Assembly: GCA_026706075.1 (NCBI GenBank)
Contig: JAPOZM010000066.1
Span: forward strand, 35,340 to 99,339
Direction of reading: 5' to 3'
DNA length: 64,000 nt
From: Gemmatimonadaceae bacterium
GTDB taxonomy: Bacteria > Latescibacterota > UBA2968 > UBA8231
In this document: one piece after another, positions 1-7,195 of the stretch
Numbering within the stretch: position 1 is the stretch's first letter
How the letters are laid out: each line of letters starts with the position of its first letter
The notes under the pieces: model-generated
Told to the model about the DNA's origin: nothing
What the model saw: only the letters and a program-made list of their open reading frames with translations
The model's database searches: none
Program-made: the position numbers and the translations under genes

Positions 1-381
1 GATTCGCCGCGGCTGGCCCCCGGGGAACCGGCCCGTCTCACCGTACGTCTCGAAATCGCCGAGGGCTGGCACGTCAACGCCAACCCGGCCTCGGCCGGTC
101 TCGTGCCGACCACGGTCACGGTGAACCCGGGCCGCCTGCCCCTGCGCCAGATCGACGTCGAGTACCCGCCCTCCCGGGCGCTGCCCTTCCCCTCCCTGGC
201 CGACACCCTGGAGGTCTGGGAAGGCCGGGTGGAGGTGGTGTCGAGGCTTGCGGCCGAAGAGGACGCACCGGCGGCCAACGGCGCCCTGCGGGCCTCCGTC
301 CGCTACCAGGCCTGCGACGACGAGGTCTGCCTGCTTCCGGTGGAAGTGGTCGGCTGGATCGCGGTGGCCGTAGGCGACTGA
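1..381 (+). CDS. DsbD N-terminal-domain-like protein, 3' end only
   Basis: This is the last 126 codons of a gene that begins before the window; the frame is open from base 1 to the TGA at 379-381. The translation has the features of the periplasmic N-terminal domain of thiol:disulfide interchange protein DsbD (DsbC/DsbD-N fold): an EGWHVNANPAS segment and, near the end, YQACDDEVCLLPVEV, the usual YQACDDxxC region holding the redox cysteine pair. In DsbD this domain passes electrons from the membrane to periplasmic partners. Here it ends the protein instead of preceding a membrane domain, so the full gene may be a thioredoxin-like or DUF255-type protein with a C-terminal DsbD-N domain. The GTG at 103 is internal, not a true start. 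Identity of the domain is fairly sure; that of the whole protein is not. Confidence 0.65.
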   Translation, partial: DSPRLAPGEPARLTVRLEIAEGWHVNANPASAGLVPTTVTVNPGRLPLRQIDVEYPPSRALPFPSLADTLEVWEGRVEVVSRLAAEEDAPAANGALRASVRYQACDDEVCLLPVEVVGWIAVAVGD

Positions 382-443
382 GCCCGGCTGCGGCCCCCCC
401 GGGTTCTGCCTACCTTTCCGACCTTGAACGGAGCGGATGCCCC

Positions 444-1895
444 ATGAAGACCCTGACGCGCTGCGCCATCCTCTGCTGGCTCGCCGCCGCGCCCGCCTGG
501 GCCGGCTCCCCCTTCCCCTTCGAGCACCTGGACGCCCTCACCGGGCACCTGCGCTCCGGCGGCCCTCCCATCGACGGTATCCCGGCGGTCACCAACCCGG
601 ACTTCGCGCCGGCGTCCCGGATCGAGTATGTCCGCGACACGGATCTGGTCATCGGCGTCGTCCGCGGCGGCGAGGTGAAAGCCTATCCCGAGAACCTGGG
701 CTGGTGGCACGAGATCATCAACGACCGCATCGGCGACGGCTACATCTCCGTTACCCTGTGCCCGCTCACCGGGACGCCCCAGGTCTTCGAGGCCACCGCC
801 GGCGACGGCAGCCAGATCGAGTTCGGCGTCTCGGGGCTGCTGATCAACTCGAACCTCGTGATGTACGACCGCCGGGACGACACGACGCTCTACCCGCAGA
901 TGATCTACACCGGCATCAACGGCGAGTACAAGGGCGAGCAACTGGAGCTGCTGCCCGCCATCGTGACGACCTTCGAGATGTGGAAACGGATGTACCCCGA
1001 CAGCGAGGTGGCCCTCTTCGGCACCGGCCTCGACCGCTATTCCGCGGGCACGCAGAGCTACTACTCCAAGGCCGACCTCTTCCACAGCTATCCGTACGGC
1101 GACTACCGCACCAACCACAACCGCATCTTCTTCTACTGGACCACCAACGAGCCCGACCTCTCCGTGTACCAGCCAAAGGAGATGTTCCTGGGGATCTGCC
1201 TGGGCGACGAGCTGCGGGCCTACGGCTTCGGGGACATGGGGCCCGAGGCGGTGGTCAACGACGAGCTCGGCGGCGAGCCCCTGTTGGTGGTCTTCCACGA
1301 GGACTCCCAGACCGCTCTGCCCTACAGCCGCCAGGTCGACGGACGGACCCTCACCTTCTACCAGGCCGAGCCTTCCGGCTCGCTGCCCGAGTTCCGCGAC
1401 GTGGAGACGGGCACCACCTGGGACCTGCTCGGACGCGCCGTCGCGGGGCCCCTCGAGGGCGAGCAGCTCACCCAGCTGCCGGCCTACTACTCCATGTGGT
1501 TCGCCTGGAGCACCTACTGGCCGGAGAGCACGGTCTGGCAGTACGGGGACGGGATCATCGACGAGCCGGAAGACACGGCCGTGCTCATGCCCGAGGGCGA
1601 TTCCGTGCCCCGGAGCTTCGAGCTCGGCCAGAACTACCCGAACCCCTTCAACCCGGTGACGCGCATCCGCTTCTCCCTGCCCGCCGACGGCGACGCCTCC
1701 CTCGCGGTCCACAACGTCTTCGGGCAGAAGGTGCGCACCCTGGCCGACGGCCGTCACCGCGCCGGCCGCTACGTGGTCGACTGGGACGGCACCGACGAGT
1801 CCGGCCGCGCCGTGGCCAGCGGCGTCTACCACTACCGCCTGGAGGTGCCGCAGCGCGGCCTGTCCGAGCAGCGGACGATGACCCTCGCCCGCTGA
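444..1895 (+). CDS. Secreted DUF3179-domain protein with C-terminal sorting (FlgD-like) domain
   Basis: A 483-aa exported protein of unknown reaction. Residues 1-20 form a signal peptide (MKTLTRC, hydrophobic core, AWA cut site). Residues about 55-370 match the DUF3179 family, with GVVRGGEVKAYPENLGWWHE, the conserved TLCPLTGTPQVF segment and NSNLVMYDRRDDTTLYPQM. Residues 394-483 are a FlgD-like / Por-type sorting domain starting at FELGQNYPNPFNPVTRIRF and ending YHYRLEV. In families carrying this tail, the domain directs export to the cell surface by a type IX-like route; that is family knowledge, and no T9SS gene is in the window. A GGAGCGG sequence lies 7 nt before the ATG. The next gene follows after 13 bp, so they are probably co-transcribed. 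Confidence 0.85.
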   Translation: MKTLTRCAILCWLAAAPAWAGSPFPFEHLDALTGHLRSGGPPIDGIPAVTNPDFAPASRIEYVRDTDLVIGVVRGGEVKAYPENLGWWHEIINDRIGDGYISVTLCPLTGTPQVFEATAGDGSQIEFGVSGLLINSNLVMYDRRDDTTLYPQMIYTGINGEYKGEQLELLPAIVTTFEMWKRMYPDSEVALFGTGLDRYSAGTQSYYSKADLFHSYPYGDYRTNHNRIFFYWTTNEPDLSVYQPKEMFLGICLGDELRAYGFGDMGPEAVVNDELGGEPLLVVFHEDSQTALPYSRQVDGRTLTFYQAEPSGSLPEFRDVETGTTWDLLGRAVAGPLEGEQLTQLPAYYSMWFAWSTYWPESTVWQYGDGIIDEPEDTAVLMPEGDSVPRSFELGQNYPNPFNPVTRIRFSLPADGDASLAVHNVFGQKVRTLADGRHRAGRYVVDWDGTDESGRAVASGVYHYRLEVPQRGLSEQRTMTLAR

Positions 1896-1908
1896 GGAGG
1901 GGCCCGCC

Positions 1909-4269
1909 ATGGCATCGCTGATCCACCGGTACGCCCGCTGGCTCCACGAGCGCTGGCCCGCCGGCACGGTGGAGAAGCTGCCGGAGGTCGACGCCCGCTA
2001 CCGCAGCAACGTCCCCGGTCTCTACATCGTCGGGGACCTGACCGGCATCCCGCTGCTGAAGTTCTCCTCCCATAGCGGCGCCCTGGCCGTCGCCGACATC
2101 GTCGACGACGAGGAGTTCCAGCGGGAGCGTGGGGCCTCCGGCGGCAATGAGGTGCTGGACGTGGTCATCGTCGGCGCCGGCGTTTCCGGCATGGCGGCGG
2201 CCCTGGCGGCGCGCGACGCCGGCCTGCGGTACCGGATCCTCGAGGCTACGGAGCCCTTCTCGACGGTCGTCAACTTCCCCAAGGCCAAGCCGATCTACAC
2301 CTATCCCCGGGAGATGACCCCGGCGGGGGACCTGCAGTTGGCGGCCGAGGTCAAGGAGCCGCTGGTGGCCGAGCTGCGGGAGCAGACCCTCGATCGCGGC
2401 ATCGAGCCCCGCATCGCCCGGGTCGAGCGGGTCGAGCGCTCGGATGGCCGCTTCACCGTGGTCCTCCCCGACGACGAGGACCTGCGGGCCCTCCGGGTCG
2501 TGGTCGCCATCGGGCGGTCCGGGAACTTCCGCCAGCTCGGCGTGCCCGGCGAGGACTTGGACAAGGTCTCCAACCGCCTCCACGATCCCAAGGACTACGC
2601 CGACCAGGACGTGCTCGTCGTCGGCGGCGGCGACAGCGCCATGGAGACGGCCATCGCCGTGGCCACCGCCGGCGGCCGGGTGACCCTCTCCTACCGCCGG
2701 CCCGAGTTCTCGCGGCCGAAGCCGGAGAACCTGGAGCGCCTGGAGGCGCTGGCCGCCAACCCGATGGCGGACGTCTCGGTGGACACGCCCACGTCCGAAC
2801 GGGTGACCACCTCGAGCGGCCCCTTCCTCGAGGAGGAGCGCCGACCCGGATCGATCGATCTCATGATGTCCTCCAGGGTCCTCGCCATCGAGGAGGGCGA
2901 GGTGGTGCTCTCCGATGCCGGCGGGGAAGAGGTGAAGCGGCCCAACGACGCGGTCTTCACCATGATCGGCCGGGAGGCGCCGCTGGAGTTCTTCCGGCGC
3001 TCGGGGGTACGCATCCGCGGCGAGATGGGGCCGCGCGAGTGGACCGGCTTCGGCCTGTTCATGGCCTTCTGCATGTTCCTCTACAACTGGAAGGCCGGCG
3101 GCCCCCTGACCAACTGGTTCAAGGAGGCCGGCTGGTTCCCCTTCAACGTGCCGGCCCTGCTGGCCTCGGCCGACGCCCACGCCGCGAACCTCTGGGGGCT
3201 GATGGCCTTCAACCTGGGCAAGCCCGGGTTCTACTACAGTCTCGCCTACTGCGCCCTCGTGGTGATCTTCGGGTACCGGAGGGTGCGGCGGCGGCCGACG
3301 CCGTACGTGAAGTGGCAGACGGCGAGCCTGGCCCTCTTCCAGGTCCTGCCCCTGTTCCTGCTGCCCTACTTCCTGCTGCCCTGGATGGGCAACGCCGGCT
3401 GGTTCGACGCCGGCTTCGGCAGGAGCTTCGCCGACGCCTTCTTCCCCGAGGTCTCGTACGACCACGGCCGCGAGTACTGGCGCGCCTTCGGCTTCGTCCT
3501 CGCCTGGCCCCTCTTCGTGTGGAACGTCTTCACCCACCAGCCCCTGGCGGCGTGGCTCGCGGTCAGCCTCGTGCAGACCTTCGTCATCATCCCGGTGATC
3601 ATCTACTTCTGGGGCAAGGGCGCCTACTGCGGCTGGATCTGCTCCTGCGGCGCGCTGGCCGAGACCCTCGGCGACGGCCACCGGCACAAGATGATGCACG
3701 GCGCCCGCTGGAACCGCTGGAACATGCTCGGCCAGGCGATCCTGGCGATCTGCCTGCTGCTGCTGGCGACCCGCGTCGTCGCCTGGGTCTGGCCCGAGAG
3801 CGGCATGGGCTCAGCCCTGCGGCAGGTGCACGAGGGCCTGCTCTACGGCTGGAGCCTCGGCGGCGTCCCCCTCAACTACAGCTACCTCGTCGACCTCATG
3901 CTCGCCGGCGTCGTCGGCTACGGCGCCTACTTCTGGTACAGCGGCCGCGTCTGGTGCCGCTTCGCCTGTCCCCTGGCGGCGCTGATGCACGTGTACGCCC
4001 GCTTCAGCCGCTTCCGGATCCTGGCCGACAAGAAGAAGTGCATCTCCTGCAACGTCTGCACCTCCGTCTGCCACCAGGGCATCGACATCATGAACTTCGC
4101 CAACAAGGGCCTGCCCATGGCGGACCCCGAGTGCGTCCGCTGCTCGGCCTGCGTCGAGTCCTGCCCCACCGGCGTGCTGGAGTTCGGCCAGGTCGACCGC
4201 GAGACCGGCGAGGTGCTCAAGGTCGACAGGCTGGTCGCCTCGACGACCCGGCAGCGGGAGTCGACGTGA
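1909..4269 (+). CDS. Thioredoxin-reductase-like flavoprotein fused to NapH-like membrane polyferredoxin
   Basis: A 786-aa predicted membrane electron-transfer protein. Residues about 84-370 are a two-dinucleotide-binding flavoprotein of thioredoxin reductase type: VVIVGAGVSGM (86-96) binds FAD and VLVVGGGDSAMET (235-247) binds NAD(P)H. Residues about 380-690 hold several hydrophobic segments and two Cys motifs of the NapH/NosR/CcoG type (YCGWICSCG at 573-581, CRFACP at 683-688). Residues 711-752 carry two 4Fe-4S clusters (CISCNVCTSVCH and CVRCSACVESCP). The likely role is moving electrons from NAD(P)H through flavin to membrane Fe-S carriers; the acceptor is unknown. The first 65 residues carry VPGLYIVGDLTG, normally found near the C-terminus of such reductases. 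The TrxR-type CxxC redox pair is not evident between the two nucleotide sites. The ATG has an AGGAGG site 9 nt upstream. Confidence 0.8.
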   Translation: MASLIHRYARWLHERWPAGTVEKLPEVDARYRSNVPGLYIVGDLTGIPLLKFSSHSGALAVADIVDDEEFQRERGASGGNEVLDVVIVGAGVSGMAAALAARDAGLRYRILEATEPFSTVVNFPKAKPIYTYPREMTPAGDLQLAAEVKEPLVAELREQTLDRGIEPRIARVERVERSDGRFTVVLPDDEDLRALRVVVAIGRSGNFRQLGVPGEDLDKVSNRLHDPKDYADQDVLVVGGGDSAMETAIAVATAGGRVTLSYRRPEFSRPKPENLERLEALAANPMADVSVDTPTSERVTTSSGPFLEEERRPGSIDLMMSSRVLAIEEGEVVLSDAGGEEVKRPNDAVFTMIGREAPLEFFRRSGVRIRGEMGPREWTGFGLFMAFCMFLYNWKAGGPLTNWFKEAGWFPFNVPALLASADAHAANLWGLMAFNLGKPGFYYSLAYCALVVIFGYRRVRRRPTPYVKWQTASLALFQVLPLFLLPYFLLPWMGNAGWFDAGFGRSFADAFFPEVSYDHGREYWRAFGFVLAWPLFVWNVFTHQPLAAWLAVSLVQTFVIIPVIIYFWGKGAYCGWICSCGALAETLGDGHRHKMMHGARWNRWNMLGQAILAICLLLLATRVVAWVWPESGMGSALRQVHEGLLYGWSLGGVPLNYSYLVDLMLAGVVGYGAYFWYSGRVWCRFACPLAALMHVYARFSRFRILADKKKCISCNVCTSVCHQGIDIMNFANKGLPMADPECVRCSACVESCPTGVLEFGQVDRETGEVLKVDRLVASTTRQREST

Positions 4270-4356
4270 TTCCGTAGTTTGCGCTCGTGGGGCCGGGTCA
4301 TCAGGCCGGTCCGGGCTGCGACGAAACGTCAACCTTCCCCAATCCCCGGAGGACAC

Positions 4357-5127
4357 ATGGCATCCGCGAAGATCACCTTCCTCGGTCACGCCTCTTTCCG
4401 CTTCGAGTCGGGCGAGGGGACCGTGATCTACTTCGACGCCTGGCTCGACGACAACCCCACGGCCCGGCTGCGTCTCTCCCAGGTGCGCAAGGCGGACATC
4501 GTCATCGCCTCCCACGGACACAACGACCACGTGGGCGACTCCTTCGAGATCTGCAGGCGCACGCAGGCGAAGTTCGTCGGCTGCTACGAGATGTGCCTGG
4601 TGGCCGAGGCCCACGGCCTCGAGCTCGGCGGCGACGCCGTGCCCCTGAACCCGGGGGGCTCGACGAAGATCAAGGACGTGACCCTCACCATGACCCAGGC
4701 CCACCACTCCCTGTCCATGTCCCCCGAGCTGGCCAAGGGAGCCCCCTCCGGCGACGAGTACTTCCGCCCCGACGGCGCCGTGGCCGGCTTCGTCCTCTCC
4801 TTCGACGACGGGGTCACGATCTACGACTCGGCCGACACCTGCCTGTTCTCCGACATGCAGCTCATCGGGCAGATGCACGGCCCCCAGGTGGCGATCCTGC
4901 CCGTGGGCGGCATGTTCACCATGGGGGTCCGCGAGGCCGCCCGCGCCGCCAGCCTGATCCGTCCCGACGTGGTGATCCCCTGCCACTACGGCGAGACCAT
5001 GGGGCAGCCCGCCGACATCGATGAGCTGCGCCGGGGCGTCGAGTTCCTCTCCGCCGGTACCAAGGTGGCCGCCCTCGAGGTGGGCCAGACCCTGCACTAC
5101 ACGGCCTCCAGCTTCCGCGTCGCCTGA
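4357..5127 (+). CDS. MBL-fold metal-dependent hydrolase (UPF0173-like)
   Basis: A 256-aa metallo-beta-lactamase-fold hydrolase. The N-terminus ITFLGHASFRFESGEG, the early YFDAWLDDNP and the metal motif SHGHNDHVGD (HxHxDH) are those of the UPF0173/YtkL group. Later metal ligands are seen in TQAHHSLS, YDSADTCLFSD and VIPCHYGE. The family is cytosolic and its members have no well-defined substrate, so none is given here. The start is the ATG preceded by GGAGGA at 4348-4353; the reading frame is open further upstream to 4279 but without a ribosome site. It lies 87 bp after the flavoprotein gene and is followed by the efflux regulator with its own promoter, so it may be a single-gene unit. Confidence 0.85.
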   Translation: MASAKITFLGHASFRFESGEGTVIYFDAWLDDNPTARLRLSQVRKADIVIASHGHNDHVGDSFEICRRTQAKFVGCYEMCLVAEAHGLELGGDAVPLNPGGSTKIKDVTLTMTQAHHSLSMSPELAKGAPSGDEYFRPDGAVAGFVLSFDDGVTIYDSADTCLFSDMQLIGQMHGPQVAILPVGGMFTMGVREAARAASLIRPDVVIPCHYGETMGQPADIDELRRGVEFLSAGTKVAALEVGQTLHYTASSFRVA

Positions 5128-5156
5128 GAGCGAAGCCGCGGTTCCCCCTTCCGCCG

Positions 5157-5185
5157 TTGACAGAACAGGGCCGCCCCCGCACATT
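5157..5185 (+). promoter_or_regulatory. Likely promoter of the tetR-efflux operon
   Basis: A perfect -35 box TTGACA at 5157-5162 is followed after 17 bp by a weak -10 candidate CACATT at 5180-5185. The predicted start site near 5192 lies just before the palindromic operator at 5198-5211. The -35 match and spacing are good; the -10 is poor. Confidence 0.45.
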
Positions 5186-5197
5186 CCCGGGAACTGA

Positions 5198-5211
5198 ACT
5201 GACCGGTCAGT
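5198..5211. promoter_or_regulatory. Palindromic operator for the TetR-family regulator
   Basis: ACTGACCGGTCAGT is a perfect 14-bp palindrome located 30 bp before the tetR start codon and just downstream of the predicted promoter. The CTGACCGGTCAG-type core is common among operators of TetR/AcrR regulators. Binding here would block transcription of tetR and the four efflux genes behind it. The operator is inferred from symmetry and position only. Confidence 0.7.
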
Positions 5212-5240
5212 CATCCTTCCTGGCCGGTGCATGACGCTGA

Positions 5241-5876
5241 ATGGAGACTCCCTTGCCGGGCTCGGAATCGCCGTCCGATCTGACCCCCGCCCAGGAGGAA
5301 CGGCGCCGGGCGATCCTCGAGGCCGCCGAGCGGCTCTTCGCCGATGGCCGGTTCGACGAGGTCCTGATGGAGGACGTGGCCGAGGAGGCCGGGGTCGCCA
5401 AGGGGACGATCTACCGCTACTTCGAGGACAAGGAATCCCTCTATCTCACCGTCCTCACCGAGGGCTTCGAGGAGCTGCAGCGGCAGATCCGCGAGGTGGC
5501 CAGCCCCGACCCGGTGGACCGCCTGGAGCACACGGTGCGCGCCGTGGTGCGCTACATGAGCCGGAACCGGTTCCTCTTCCGGCTCATGTGGCGGGACGAG
5601 AGCGAGGCCGCCCGACGGCGGGAACACCGCCGGCGCTGGAAGGTGCAGCGGGCGCAACTGGTCGACGCCGTCGCCCAGGTCCTGCGCTACGGGGAAGAAC
5701 GGGGCGCCTTCGCCGTGCCCCACCTGCATACGGACGCCCAGATCCTGCTTGGAATGATCCGGTCGTGCATCCGGTCCAACGAGCAGGGCCTGGGGCCCGG
5801 CCAGATCGTGTCCGAGGTCGTGCGCGTGTTCCTGCACGGCGTGCGCAAGGAACCGAGTCGAGGAGATGAGTCGTGA
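5241..5876 (+). CDS. TetR/AcrR-family transcriptional regulator of the efflux operon
   Basis: A 211-aa one-domain repressor. Residues about 15-62 are the TetR helix-turn-helix: RRRAILEAAERLFADGRF, then VAEEAGVAKGTIYRYF, the signature recognition helix, then EDKESLYLTVL. The remaining ~140 residues are the helical ligand-binding and dimerisation part. It is the first gene of a five-gene efflux operon, and its stop overlaps the adaptor gene by 4 bp, so it most likely represses its own operon through the palindrome at 5198-5211. The ligand is unknown; efflux regulators of this family usually sense a pump substrate. The ATG at 5241 lacks a clear ribosome site; the length fits the family. Confidence 0.9.
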   Translation: METPLPGSESPSDLTPAQEERRRAILEAAERLFADGRFDEVLMEDVAEEAGVAKGTIYRYFEDKESLYLTVLTEGFEELQRQIREVASPDPVDRLEHTVRAVVRYMSRNRFLFRLMWRDESEAARRREHRRRWKVQRAQLVDAVAQVLRYGEERGAFAVPHLHTDAQILLGMIRSCIRSNEQGLGPGQIVSEVVRVFLHGVRKEPSRGDES

Positions 5877-7195
5877 GAGGATGGATCACCGGAATCGCGG
5901 CGGCGGTGCTCGCCGGCTGCGGCGGCGGCGAGGAAGGACAGGGAGGATGGGCGGGCCGGGGAGGCGGCCGGCCGGCCGGAGAGGCGGCCCTGCCGGTGCG
6001 CACCCAGGCGGTCGAGCGCGGCGAGATCACCAGCTACGTGGAGACCCACGCCCGCCTCGAGGCCGAGCGCTGGGTGGAGGTCGTGTCGCGGGCCCAGGGG
6101 CTGGCCGAGCGTCTGCGGGCCGAGGAGGGCGATCTCGTCGAGGAGGGGCAGATCCTCCTGCACCTGGAGAAGGAGGAGGCCAGCCTCCGGGTGAGGCAGG
6201 CGGAGGTGGCCCTGGACCAGGCCCGGGCGGCCAAGGAGCGCGTCGAGGCCCTGCACGGGCAGCAGCTGGTGAGCCAGGAGGAGTTCGAGAGCGCCGGCAA
6301 CCAGCTCGAGAACGCGGAGGTGGCCCTGCGCGAGGCCCAGTTGAGCCTGGAGTACACCGACATCCGGGCCCCCATCGACGGTATCGTCATGCTGCGGCAG
6401 GTGGAGCAGGGCGACCTGGTGCGGGCCAACGAGGTCCTGTTCTCGGTGGCCGACCTCGACCCCCTGCAGGCCCGCATCCAGGTGCCCGAGAAGCGCATGA
6501 GCCAGATCCACGCGGGCCAGCCGGCGCGGGTGATGATCGACGCCCTGCCGGGGCAGGTCTTTCCCGCCACCGTGCGCCGCATCAATCCCGGCGTCGACCC
6601 GGCGAGCGGCACCGTCAAGGTGACCCTGGACATACCCCCTGCCGAGGCCCTGCGCCCCGGGATGTTCGCCACCGTGCGCATCATCACCGAGGTCCACGAC
6701 CAGGCCCTGATCATCCCCAAGAAGGCCCTGGTCCTGGAGACCGACCAGGACGACGTCTTCGCCGTGCGCGACGGCCAGGCGAAGCGGCTGCGGGTGGAGC
6801 TGGGATACGCCGACGGAGACCGGATCGAGGTGCTCTCGGGCCTGACCGACGGCGACCGGGTGATCACCGTCGGCCACGAGGGGCTCAAGGACGGCGCCGT
6901 GGTGCGGGTCGTGGGCGAGGCCGGTGAGGCGAGCGAGGCGGGAGAGGCGGGAGAGACCGCCGAGACGGGCGGTCCGCCGGTCTCCGAGGCGGCGGCAGGG
7001 CCCGGGGATCGCAGGGCGCCGCCCGACTCGGCCGCCTTCGTCGCCCGCGCCATGGGCCGGGGACTGACCGAGGAGCAGGCGGTGCAGCGGTACGGGCAGA
7101 TGAAGTCGCGTCTCGCCGAGGGCCGCGGCGACTGGCGCCGCCGCGGCGAAGGCCGGGGCTCCGGGGGCGGCGACTCCCGCGGGGGCGGCCGGTGA
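5873..7195 (+). CDS. RND efflux periplasmic adaptor (membrane fusion) lipoprotein
   Basis: A 440-aa HlyD/AcrA-type adaptor linking an inner-membrane RND pump to a TolC channel. The N-terminus has a lipobox (VLAGC, Cys16), so the mature protein should be lipid-anchored in the periplasm. A biotinyl-lipoyl half-motif (EEGDLVEEGQILLHLE), a helical hairpin (about 90-155), the second half-motif (YTDIRAPIDGIV) and the beta-barrel and membrane-proximal domains follow in the usual order. After about residue 345 there is an unusual low-complexity Gly/Glu/Ala region (repeats of GEAGE type), then an Arg/Gly-rich tail ending GGGR; normal adaptors end earlier. It starts with a GTG inside the tetR stop (GTGA) and its own stop overlaps the next GTG in the same way, indicating translational coupling. 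Confidence 0.9.
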   Translation: MRGWITGIAAAVLAGCGGGEEGQGGWAGRGGGRPAGEAALPVRTQAVERGEITSYVETHARLEAERWVEVVSRAQGLAERLRAEEGDLVEEGQILLHLEKEEASLRVRQAEVALDQARAAKERVEALHGQQLVSQEEFESAGNQLENAEVALREAQLSLEYTDIRAPIDGIVMLRQVEQGDLVRANEVLFSVADLDPLQARIQVPEKRMSQIHAGQPARVMIDALPGQVFPATVRRINPGVDPASGTVKVTLDIPPAEALRPGMFATVRIITEVHDQALIIPKKALVLETDQDDVFAVRDGQAKRLRVELGYADGDRIEVLSGLTDGDRVITVGHEGLKDGAVVRVVGEAGEASEAGEAGETAETGGPPVSEAAAGPGDRRAPPDSAAFVARAMGRGLTEEQAVQRYGQMKSRLAEGRGDWRRRGEGRGSGGGDSRGGGR

